Under the pieces are notes generated by a model. It was given only the letters and a program-made list of their open reading frames with translations. It searched no databases and had not been told where the DNA came from. 64,000 nt of DNA. It comes from Bacteroidia bacterium (GTDB taxonomy: Bacteria; Bacteroidota; Bacteroidia; J057). Shown here in pieces: positions 26,990 through 34,693 of the stretch. Where the stretch lies: contig JAWPMV010000001.1 of assembly GCA_033391075.1 (NCBI GenBank), positions 744,001-808,000 of the forward strand, in the 5' to 3' direction. The stretch's first letter is position 1. Every line of letters begins with the position of its first letter. Both the position numbers and the translations under genes were made by a program.

Positions 26990-27115
26990 CTGGGTATTTT
27001 TTATCGATTTCGATCTTTAGGAATGGGGGAGCAGTTGAGATCAAAAAAGCTGAGACTTTCCCATTCAAAAGGAGCATGGGATAGTTCTATGGTACGAAAG
27101 CAGCTCATCGCCTTT

Positions 27116-28243
27116 TTAATCAAAAACGACTACACCTTTAGCATTTTTCCCTTGCAGCAGATCTTCAAATCCCTGTGCCAGTTCCTCCAATTTATATTCT
27201 CTGCTGATCATTTCGTCGAGTTTCAAATCTCCTTTTTTATACAAGTTCATCAGTTTGGGGAAATCAATCTGTGGACGGCATTTTCCATATAAGGGATTGA
27301 TATAAATTTTGTCCCATTCAAAAAGATTCATATCAATGGTCAGGTCTTCTTCTATCCCACTTACCTGAACAGCCGTCCCCGCATTTCTTATCATCTTCAG
27401 CGGAGCTGCTCCCAGTGCAGGAATGGCAGTACACTCAAAAGAATAATCTGCCCCTCTTCCTCCAAACATAGCTTTCACCTGATTGGCGACCTGATCTAAA
27501 CCTGCATCTTCTTTATCAGCCAGGATTAACTCCGTGGCACCAAATTGCTTTGCCAGTTCCAGTTTATTGGGATTTATATCGACAGCGACGATAGAAGAAG
27601 CTCCCGAAATTTCAGCTGCCTGTATAACATTTAATCCTACTCCACCGCAACCCAAAACCACTACCGAACTACCCGCACTTACTTTAGCCGAATTCACCAC
27701 AGAACCATATCCTGTCATTACCCCACAACTCACAATGCTTGCTGCAGAAAAATTCAATTTATCTTGCTCAATTTTTACTACTGCAGAAGATTTCACTAAA
27801 GCATATTCACTAAGGGTACCCAGGTTGAAAGATCTTTCAATTGCTTCCCCTTTCCACTTTGATCCTTCGAGATGTGCATGTCCGGGCGTAAATCCATTTC
27901 CTCCTGCCACAACCGGAGAATTGTTTTCGCAGATATGTTGATTGCCTTCCTGACATTGAAAACAAGTCATGCAGGGAGTTGCCCAATTCAGAATGACTTT
28001 ATCTCCTTTGCTTAAGCCTCTGACATTAGCCCCGACTTCTGCTATCACTCCGGCTCCTTCATGTCCCATGATGATGGGTTTTCCCCAGGAAAGAGAATCA
28101 TAATCGGTATGGCAGAGTCCGGCGGCTTTCATTTTAACGAGCACTTCATCCTCAGCTGGAGGAGCCAGAATAATGGTGTCAATCAAAAAATCACCGGAGC
28201 CTGTTGCAATGGCACTTTTGGCGGAAACATTCATGGATATCAA
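27116..28243 (-). CDS. Zinc-dependent alcohol dehydrogenase (MDR family)
   Basis: A 375-residue medium-chain dehydrogenase. Seen are the catalytic zinc ligands Cys in GLCHTDYD and His in GHEGAGVI, the structural zinc quartet in CMTCFQCQEGNQHIC, and the Rossmann motif GCGGVGLNV. It resembles the class III/benzyl alcohol type. It heads the ADH-P450-reductase group (126 bases before the P450). Related ADHs accompany P450 demethylases in marine Bacteroidota and may handle the formaldehyde produced; this role is inferred. The start may be Met4 (28234). Confidence 0.88.
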   Translation of the reverse strand: MISMNVSAKSAIATGSGDFLIDTIILAPPAEDEVLVKMKAAGLCHTDYDSLSWGKPIIMGHEGAGVIAEVGANVRGLSKGDKVILNWATPCMTCFQCQEGNQHICENNSPVVAGGNGFTPGHAHLEGSKWKGEAIERSFNLGTLSEYALVKSSAVVKIEQDKLNFSAASIVSCGVMTGYGSVVNSAKVSAGSSVVVLGCGGVGLNVIQAAEISGASSIVAVDINPNKLELAKQFGATELILADKEDAGLDQVANQVKAMFGGRGADYSFECTAIPALGAAPLKMIRNAGTAVQVSGIEEDLTIDMNLFEWDKIYINPLYGKCRPQIDFPKLMNLYKKGDLKLDEMISREYKLEELAQGFEDLLQGKNAKGVVVFD

Positions 28244-28379
28244 TTATTGAGTAGTACAGCTTTCCTTCAAAGAAATTTAAAATTCGAAAGAATTTCTTCT
28301 AGGATTTAACCCAATTAGTTCAATATTTTAACATAGTTTCAGGATTTATCTCTTATTTGTATGTTAAATTATTGACTAA

Positions 28380-29222
28380 GTGAAAGCTGTATTCGAAAAA
28401 GTGCCCGAAGATCCGGCTAGCGAGATAACTGCCTTTTTACATGATGAAGTAGATTTTGGGGCTCCCTGGCATTTTCATCCCGAATGTGAACTTACCTATA
28501 TACTGGAAGGCGAAGGATTGAGATATGTTGGGAATCACATTGCTCCTTTTGCCGCAGGGGAATTGGTTTTGCTGAGAGGTAATTTGCCGCATTGTTGGAA
28601 GAATATACAGAAAGCAGGAAGGTCTAAATCTTTGGTCATACAGTGGGAAGAAAGCCTTATTCCTTCGATCATTGATCTCCACAAGATTATGAAATGTCTG
28701 GATCAAGCCTCACAGGGCTTGATTTTCTCTCCTTCCATCACCGAGTCTGCATTAGTCCATATAAAAGCCTTGATCCTGGAGGGAGATAATCATTTTATCA
28801 AACTTCTTGAGATTCTTCATCTCTTGTCGAAAGATGAAGAGGCAAAGCAATTGAGCAGGGTAGATTATGGAAAGAAAATGTCTCTGGAATCCCAGGACAG
28901 AATGGGCTTGATTTTTAACTTTATTTCGGAAAATTTTGGGCGAAAAATCAGCTTGAAAGAAATCACCCATTTATGCCACTTGAGTGAACCCTCATTTTCT
29001 CGATTCTTTAGCAGCAATTTTCAGAAGCCCTTTTCCTCCTATCTGAATGAATACCGAATCAGTCAGGCGAGCCGAATGCTGATCGAATCTCATGATCCTA
29101 TTGCACAAATTGCCTTTAGTTGCGGATACGAAAGTTTATCCCTTTTCTATACCCAATTTCGCAAATACAAAGCTCTTTCTCCCCGAAAGTATCGAAAAGC
29201 CTATAAGTTGGATTTCTCTTAA
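28380..29222 (+). CDS. AraC family transcriptional regulator
   Basis: A 280-residue regulator starting at GTG (28380); no later ATG retains the N-terminal domain. The N-terminus is a cupin-like sugar-binding fold (WHFHPECELTYILEGEG and LVLLRGNLPHCW). The C-terminal 100 residues hold two helix-turn-helix units ending SLFYTQFRKYKALSPRKYR, standard for AraC. It lies between the P450 module (divergent) and the anhydrogalactose operon (convergent), so it probably senses an agar-derived sugar and controls both (inference). Confidence 0.92.
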   Translation: MKAVFEKVPEDPASEITAFLHDEVDFGAPWHFHPECELTYILEGEGLRYVGNHIAPFAAGELVLLRGNLPHCWKNIQKAGRSKSLVIQWEESLIPSIIDLHKIMKCLDQASQGLIFSPSITESALVHIKALILEGDNHFIKLLEILHLLSKDEEAKQLSRVDYGKKMSLESQDRMGLIFNFISENFGRKISLKEITHLCHLSEPSFSRFFSSNFQKPFSSYLNEYRISQASRMLIESHDPIAQIAFSCGYESLSLFYTQFRKYKALSPRKYRKAYKLDFS

Positions 29223-29242
29223 GTTACGTTCTATGCTTCCTT

Positions 29243-30337
29243 TTACTTTTCCAGATAAGGATTCAGCTTTTCCCAATTGAACTCAACACCTGTTCCAGGA
29301 ATATCAGGCGCGACAGCTCTACAATTTTCCACTACTAAGGGTCTATGGGTATATTCATCAATAGGGAAACTGTGAACTTCCAGCCAGCCAGCATTTGATT
29401 GAGCAGATACCAGGCTTACATGAAGTTCCTGCATGCCATGAGAGCAAACGGGTATATTGTATTTCCGAGAAAGCTCCGCAGCTTGAAGCCAGCCTGTAAT
29501 TCCACCACAGTTAGAGGCATCGGGCTGGATAAAAGAAAGTTTGGCTTCTTCGAAGGCATATCCAAACTCATGAATGGTATGTAGATTCTCTCCCATAGCC
29601 AAAGGCATTCCTGTTGCATCGACTATTTGAGCAAAACCCTTATAATCGTCCGGGATAGTAGGCTCCTCAAACCAGTAGATATTATATGGCCTGAATGCTT
29701 TTGCAGCTTCAATGGCCTCTGCTACTGACATAGAGTAGTTGGCATCAACCATAAAAGTAATTTCTGGCCCAATCAATTCCCGAACAGCAGCAATGCGTTC
29801 AATATCTTCCTCTAACTTATCTCTTCCTATTTTAATCTTGACCGCATTAAAGCCTTTATCCAAATAGGCCTGAATATTGGAAAGCAGCTTTTCCAGGGGA
29901 AAGAGTAGATCTATTCCCCCACAATAGGCTTTGCAACTATTATCGCTTCCACCTGCCATTTTCCAAAGGGGAAGGCCTTCGTGTTTAGCTCGTATATCCC
30001 AGAGTGCTATATCTATGGTCGAAGTAGCAAAAGACAGAATTCCCCCACGACCCACATAGTGCATATGCCATTCCAGGGCCTCATAGATTTCTTCTACTTT
30101 TGAGCCGTCTTTTCCTATCAAAAAAGGCGCAATATCATGCTCGATCATGGATTTGATCGCATGGCCTCCTCTTCCTCCCGTATAAGTATAACCTATTCCT
30201 TCGCTCCCATCTTTCAAGGCTATTGTAGTAGTTACCAATTCAAAATGGGTATGTTCTCCATGCTTGGCATCCGTCAATACCTCTGCGAGTGGAACATTAA
30301 ACAATCGACAATCCACCGAAGATATGCGTGTATCCAT
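29243..30337 (-). CDS. Enolase-superfamily sugar-acid enzyme, likely 3,6-anhydro-L-galactonate cycloisomerase
   Basis: A 364-residue mandelate racemase/muconate cycloisomerase subgroup protein. The KxK base is Lys167/Lys169 (VKIKIG), metal ligands are Asp198, Glu224 and Glu250, and the other base is His300 in CSHGMQELH. The segments [32 protein letters not shown] and [14 protein letters not shown] agree with what I recall of 3,6-anhydro-L-galactonate cycloisomerases of agar-degrading bacteria, which convert anhydrogalactonate to 2-keto-3-deoxy-L-galactonate. The flanking dehydrogenases fit that pathway. The family-level call is firm; the substrate rests on recalled similarity and context. Confidence 0.85.
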   Translation of the reverse strand: MDTRISSVDCRLFNVPLAEVLTDAKHGEHTHFELVTTTIALKDGSEGIGYTYTGGRGGHAIKSMIEHDIAPFLIGKDGSKVEEIYEALEWHMHYVGRGGILSFATSTIDIALWDIRAKHEGLPLWKMAGGSDNSCKAYCGGIDLLFPLEKLLSNIQAYLDKGFNAVKIKIGRDKLEEDIERIAAVRELIGPEITFMVDANYSMSVAEAIEAAKAFRPYNIYWFEEPTIPDDYKGFAQIVDATGMPLAMGENLHTIHEFGYAFEEAKLSFIQPDASNCGGITGWLQAAELSRKYNIPVCSHGMQELHVSLVSAQSNAGWLEVHSFPIDEYTHRPLVVENCRAVAPDIPGTGVEFNWEKLNPYLEK

Positions 30338-30339
30338 CT

Positions 30340-30729
30340 TTAGCTAAATTTTACGTAAAAGCTTTTCTTCTCCAGGTATTGCTCGAAGCCGTACTTCCCA
30401 TCTTCTCCACCGGTTCCACTCAATTTCAATCCATTATGGAATCCCTGATGTTGTTCTCCATGCCCGCGGTTGATATACACCTCTCCGAATTCCAATTCAT
30501 CCGTAAACTTATAGAGAAATTCAGCCCTTTTACGCAGCGGTAATTTTCGCCAGCTTTTCTGTGAATTTTTTGAAGCTGTCAGGGCTTTCTCAGCTTCTGC
30601 TTTGGTTCCTTCCTGTACTTTGCCAATGATTTCTTCAGTGCTGGGATTAAGAATATCATCCAATTTGCCCGAATCGGAGGCTATCCATTGCCCATTGATG
30701 TATTGCAAATATGTTGGTATGCTCGTCAT
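30340..30729 (-). pseudogene. AldA-like aldehyde dehydrogenase with in-frame deletion of the catalytic core
   Basis: A continuous 129-codon frame joins the first about 77 residues of an aldehyde dehydrogenase ([33 protein letters not shown]) directly to the last about 50 ([38 protein letters not shown]). A complete family member has about 475-480 residues, so about 350 are gone, including the NAD-binding fold, the catalytic cysteine and the glutamate. The join lies near 30490-30500. The tail is of the lactaldehyde/glycolaldehyde dehydrogenase type, the group to which 3,6-anhydro-L-galactose dehydrogenases belong. It sits 2 bases before the cycloisomerase in the operon. Confidence 0.88.
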
Positions 30730-30745
30730 CTTATTTTGGTCTAAA

Positions 30746-31516
30746 TTATCTGCCCATCCAGCCTCCGTCGACTAGTACAATCGAGCCATTCATATAATTG
30801 GAAGCAGCTGAAGCTAAGAATACGGTAGGTCCTTTGAAGTCATCGGGATCTCCCCATCTGCCTGCAGGAATTCTTGCCAGAATGGAATTGGCTCTTTCAG
30901 GATTATTCCTCAAAGCTTCTGTATTATCGGTTGCGATATATCCGGGAGCTATGGCGTTTACATTAATTCCATGCGGTGCCCATTCGTTGGCAAAGGCCAT
31001 AGTCATTTGCCCTATGGCTCCTTTACTCGCAGCATAACCCGGCACAGTAATTCCTCCCTGAAAGGTCAGTAACGAAGCGGTGAAAATGATTTTACCTGAT
31101 TTTCGAGCCACCATGTCTTTCCCAAATTCTCGGGTCAGGATGAATTGTGCACTCTGATTGACCTCTACTACTTTGTCCCAATAGTCATCAGGATGGTCCA
31201 CAGCAGGCATACGAAGAATGGTACCTGCATTATTTACCAAAATATCAATTTCAAAGCCATCAGATTTTACCTTAGTGATAAAGCGATACAGGGCTTCCCG
31301 ATCAGAAAAATCACATTGGTAGGCTTTGAAACTTCGCCCTTTGGCCAGGACTTCTTTTTCTACAGCACTGCCTGAAGGTTCCAGAGATGCAGAGACTCCA
31401 ACAATATCTGCTCCTGCCTCTGCCAGACCTATGGCCATAGCTTTTCCTATCCCTCTTTTACAGCCAGTGACCAAAGCTGTCTTTCCATCTAGTTTGAATT
31501 GGTTTAAAATGCTCAT
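30746..31516 (-). CDS. KduD-like short-chain dehydrogenase
   Basis: A 256-residue classical SDR: cofactor motif TGCKRGIG (17-24), NNAG (95-98), catalytic Ser148, Tyr161 and Lys165 (YAASK). The C-terminal half closely follows KduD (2-dehydro-3-deoxy-D-gluconate 5-dehydrogenase), as in [20 protein letters not shown] and the terminal VDGGW. In the anhydro-L-galactose route it would reduce the 2,5-diketo-3-deoxy acid to 2-keto-3-deoxy-D-gluconate (inference). It lies 1 base after the MDR gene and 16 bases before the truncated aldehyde dehydrogenase. Confidence 0.9.
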   Translation of the reverse strand: MSILNQFKLDGKTALVTGCKRGIGKAMAIGLAEAGADIVGVSASLEPSGSAVEKEVLAKGRSFKAYQCDFSDREALYRFITKVKSDGFEIDILVNNAGTILRMPAVDHPDDYWDKVVEVNQSAQFILTREFGKDMVARKSGKIIFTASLLTFQGGITVPGYAASKGAIGQMTMAFANEWAPHGINVNAIAPGYIATDNTEALRNNPERANSILARIPAGRWGDPDDFKGPTVFLASAASNYMNGSIVLVDGGWMGR

Positions 31517-31517
31517 G

Positions 31518-32540
31518 TTATTTGGGGCTTACTTCGATTAAATATTTCATGCCCGCCGGGTTTCTGTCGATTTCTTCAAAAACGGATTGAATATCTGTAA
31601 GCGGACTTATTTGGGTAATTAATGTATCAAATGGGATGGCTCCGGAAGCCGCAATTTGGATAGCTTCTTCATAGTCTTCCTCTTCATACAAACGCGCACC
31701 CAACATCTCAATTTCGGACCAGAAGAATTTGAATAAATCAACTTTCCGTGGGCCTCCTCCATGAATAGCAACCATTACAATTCGGGATCGGACATTGACA
31801 AGCTCTGTCATGCTCGCCACCGCAGCCTCAGAACCCGAAACCTCAAAAGCACAATCTATCATAGCTGCATTTGTCAGTTCGCTGATTCTTTCTACCAGAT
31901 TTTCTTCACCAGGATTAAGGACTGTAAATCCCAACTCTCTCAGCATTTGGATTCGCGTCGCATTTACTTCTGAAATGATGACATTTGCCCCTTTTTCCTG
32001 TAGCACATAGGCAATCAGGGTCCCGATAGGTCCTCCTCCCATCACCAGGCAATTTTCGCCAACTTTAACCCGACCGACCTTTACATCATGGCAAGCAACT
32101 GATAGTGGCTCAATAAAAGCTCCATGTTTTAAGGAAAGTTGCTCGGGAAGTTTGTGCAAGGTGTAAGCAGGCAAGGTCCAGCTTTGTTGAAAAGCACCGG
32201 CACTGTCAATTCCAATAAATTTGAGGTTCTTACCTACATGTTTGTGCCCTTTGTCAAAGGGATGAGGATCTCCAAACCTCAGCGGACGAATAGCTACCCG
32301 GTCTCCTACCTTGACATTTTCGACTCCTTCCCCAATTTCCGCAACCACGGCAGAAGCTTCATGTCCTACGATTTGTGGAGGACCAATTCTTTGATCCATG
32401 ACTCCATGAAATATGTGCACATCTGTCCCACATACCCCACAATAGGCAACTTCCAATCTTACTTCTCCCGCTGCGGGTTTTTTGATTGTACTTTCGCCTA
32501 GCTCAAACTTTCCTTTAGAAGAATAAAAGGCTGCTTGCAT
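31518..32540 (-). CDS. Zinc-type MDR dehydrogenase, probable 2-keto-3-deoxy-L-galactonate 5-dehydrogenase
   Basis: A 340-residue medium-chain dehydrogenase of the threonine/sorbitol dehydrogenase type. The catalytic zinc site is visible (CGVCGTDVHIFHG and GHEAS) and the Rossmann motif is GGGPIGTL. The loop that normally carries four structural-zinc cysteines (here between IRPLRFGDPH and GKNLKF) has none. In the anhydro-L-galactose route an oxidation at C5 of 2-keto-3-deoxy-L-galactonate is followed by SDR reduction; this protein fits the first step (inference from context). It is in a tight operon with the SDR (1 base apart). Confidence 0.85.
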   Translation of the reverse strand: MQAAFYSSKGKFELGESTIKKPAAGEVRLEVAYCGVCGTDVHIFHGVMDQRIGPPQIVGHEASAVVAEIGEGVENVKVGDRVAIRPLRFGDPHPFDKGHKHVGKNLKFIGIDSAGAFQQSWTLPAYTLHKLPEQLSLKHGAFIEPLSVACHDVKVGRVKVGENCLVMGGGPIGTLIAYVLQEKGANVIISEVNATRIQMLRELGFTVLNPGEENLVERISELTNAAMIDCAFEVSGSEAAVASMTELVNVRSRIVMVAIHGGGPRKVDLFKFFWSEIEMLGARLYEEEDYEEAIQIAASGAIPFDTLITQISPLTDIQSVFEEIDRNPAGMKYLIEVSPK

Positions 32541-32575
32541 ATGATATATCGATTAATGCTTATAAAGTTTCTTTC

Positions 32576-33073
32576 TTAAGACTCGGATTTCGATGCCTCC
32601 CCTTTAGCCACATGGGTAGTCACCCTATGGCAGTGAAAGCGGCGGATATACTGATAATCATCTGTCATATACTGCTGAGTTATTCCCAAGGCAAGATTGG
32701 CGATGGGATTATCTCCTCCTTCCAAGCTACGATTTAATCCGATAGCGTGAGGGGCTTCTTTTATCACGGATTGAATTTCAAAGTTGATTCCATCCGCGGC
32801 CCATTGGAGGGTGTTTTTTTCTGGTCCATCCGTAGTAATCAGAGAAACCACTCCTCCCTTGTAGTACAAGTAAAACCTCACATTATGAAACAGAATCGAG
32901 GGGTGGTGTCTATTGGGATTATCGCAATCTCCTTTCAAGTCAAATACCTCAAGCTCATAAAACCATTCATTCCCATTCCTCGGCCAGGCCAATGCTCTTT
33001 TTGATACGGCACTAAGAAAGTTTGCATGGGTTATCCCCAATCTATCTAAATCTTGATCTGTGAAGGAATTCAT
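32576..33073 (-). pseudogene. Likely GH117-type alpha-neoagarobiosidase remnant with internal deletion
   Basis: A 165-residue frame. The first half (KRALAWPRNGNEWFYE, NPNRHHPSILFHN, FYLYYKGG) resembles the first blade of GH117 five-bladed propellers; the second half (GPEKNTLQWAADGINFEI, EAPHAIGLNRS, ITQQYMTDDYQYIRRFHC) resembles their last blade. GH117 enzymes have about 350-400 residues, so the middle would be missing, with a join near 32850-32860. The usual catalytic RDPS motif reads RHHPS here. It is first in the anhydrogalactose operon, which suits an enzyme releasing 3,6-anhydro-L-galactose. The family call is from recalled patterns and needs a profile search; it could be an unrelated small protein. 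Confidence 0.5.
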
Positions 33074-33339
33074 AGGAGTTGTTTCGAATTTGAGATCGGA
33101 CTAAGACATTGCTAAGATTAGGCTTTTTGAATTAAGATGATATTTATTCCACTCAATAATAACTGAACAATCTGGATTTATTCACTTGAACAAAAATCGA
33201 TCATTGAATTTTGTTGATTTTAACTTTTATGTCAAGTTTAATTGTTTGGCTTCCTCCCATTTTTTCACTTTCCCTTAGCACAATTCACCTCTGGGAAACT
33301 AAGTCTAGCACTTATTATACTTGCTAAAGCCATATCATT
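33074..33339. other. Divergent intergenic region of the agar-sugar operon and GH50 remnant
   Basis: 266 A/T-rich bases between divergently read genes. It should hold promoters and a regulator-binding site for both directions, but no clear TAnnTTTG pair or strong palindrome was recognised. Confidence 0.4.
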
Positions 33340-34071
33340 ATGAAATCTACGCTGCGTGTAATTTTAGGTCTGTCTTCTTTCACACGCTTCTTATTCTTTT
33401 CATGTGAATCCTCACAGGATATGAACTTGGGTACCAGGTGGACCAAGGATCCCATATGGGATAAGCAAAAACAGGAACTTCTCCTGGATTTTGAAGGAGA
33501 GGCTATGCCCGAAATTCTGGAAAATTCCCGTAGCACTTCTGAATTAGTAGAAAGAAAGGGAGTAAATCAGGGAAGGAAGGCCTTAATAGCCACTTTTCAA
33601 GGAGATGAGAACGCTCCTTTTGTGCTTGTTAAGCCGGAGAGTCCTATAGATGCAAGTGGGTTTGACAATTTTAGTCTGGTATTCGATCTTACCAATATCA
33701 CCCCCGAAAAATCTGCGCAATTGTATATAAGGCTTGCTATTGAGCAGGGGCATAATATTAGAAGAGCGGCGGTCATCCCTCAAGGACAGACCAAACCCAT
33801 GTTCTTCAAACTATCATGGAAATATGTGAACATGGAAACGGCTTTGCGCGATGACCCTCAGCCCTGAAATTCCTCCTCTGTGCAGATGAAAATCCAGGGC
33901 CTCAAGAATCCCATTGATTTTTCAAAAATAGCCTCCCTCAACTTTCATATGGAGCATATTTTAGTAAATCGGGAAATCATAATTGATCATGTGCGTCTGG
34001 TAGAAAGTATTCCCTTTGATGATGAGTACCTGCTAGGAATTATTGATCAGTATGGACAGCATGCTAAAAAG
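33340..34071 (+). pseudogene. GH50-like beta-agarase, N-terminal domain only, with in-frame stop
   Basis: A lipoprotein signal (FLFFSC lipobox) leads into the beta-sandwich domain that precedes the barrel of GH50 agarases: LLLDFEGEAMP, ASGFDNFSLVFDLTN, then after a TGA (33865-33867), in the same frame, IQGLKNPIDFSKIASL, IIIDHVRLVES and LLGIIDQYGQHAKKE. The stop stands where relatives have a tryptophan (DPPSW-like), so TGG to TGA is plausible. Homology ends near 34071, inside the 3' end of the opposite lipoprotein gene; the catalytic barrel is absent. It is thus doubly broken. Confidence 0.75.
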
Positions 34072-34585
34072 GAGCCAATAGGGCCCGTGCAAAATCCAAT
34101 AAGGAGTTTTCATCCAAACAATTATTGGCGGTATTGAAGGTAGCTCCATTTACTTCCAGGTATAAGGAATACTGACCTTTAATTGCATACATGATAACCA
34201 TATCCAGGAATCCGTTTTCCATGTGTATGTTGGCGAAAGCTTCATCCCCGATATCATTGTATTCAACAAAGTCCGGGTCTGGGCGAGCCATGTCCAACTC
34301 ACGATCGTATTCCTCTTTAGCATTATCAACACTAAAGTTGTTATAGATGCGGATCGAAATGCGGTCATCGAAGGTATAGCTGCTATTCTGGTCTGCATTG
34401 CAGATGTCAAAGAGCAGGTTATTGAAATCAAAATGACTGGTAGTCAAGCCACAAAAATCTGAAAAGGCAACTTCGGCCCAGTAATCAGCGCAATTGAGGC
34501 TATCGTCGGGACTTCCTATGGGAGATTCTTCACAGGAAGTGAACAGGATCAAAAGGGAGGTCAAAAGATAAAGATGATGTTTCAT
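34064..34585 (-). CDS. Lipoprotein of unknown function
   Basis: A 173-residue protein with a lipoprotein signal peptide (LLILFTSC lipobox, Cys at about residue 18), so it is probably membrane-anchored outside the cytoplasm. The mature part is acidic, with four further cysteines in the first 60 residues and near residue 155 that could form disulfides. I do not recognise the family. Its last codons overlap the truncated GH50-like gene on the other strand, so a deletion here may also have changed its C-terminus. Confidence 0.75.
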   Translation of the reverse strand: MKHHLYLLTSLLILFTSCEESPIGSPDDSLNCADYWAEVAFSDFCGLTTSHFDFNNLLFDICNADQNSSYTFDDRISIRIYNNFSVDNAKEEYDRELDMARPDPDFVEYNDIGDEAFANIHMENGFLDMVIMYAIKGQYSLYLEVNGATFNTANNCLDENSLLDFARALLAPF

Positions 34586-34693
34586 GACATATGATTTTGA
34601 TCAGTGTATCATCAATCTATCTTTATAAGGTACATCTCGCCGAACTTTGTCAGGGAATGGCTGTTTTTTGTCAGGGAAATATCTCTGAAGGCC

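Noticed and set aside
27001-27108. 35-codon minus-strand frame (starting MSCFRTIELSHAPFEWES) between ADH and P450
   Set aside because: Considered as a lost ferredoxin remnant, but it lacks the Cys spacing of [2Fe-2S] proteins; too short to support.
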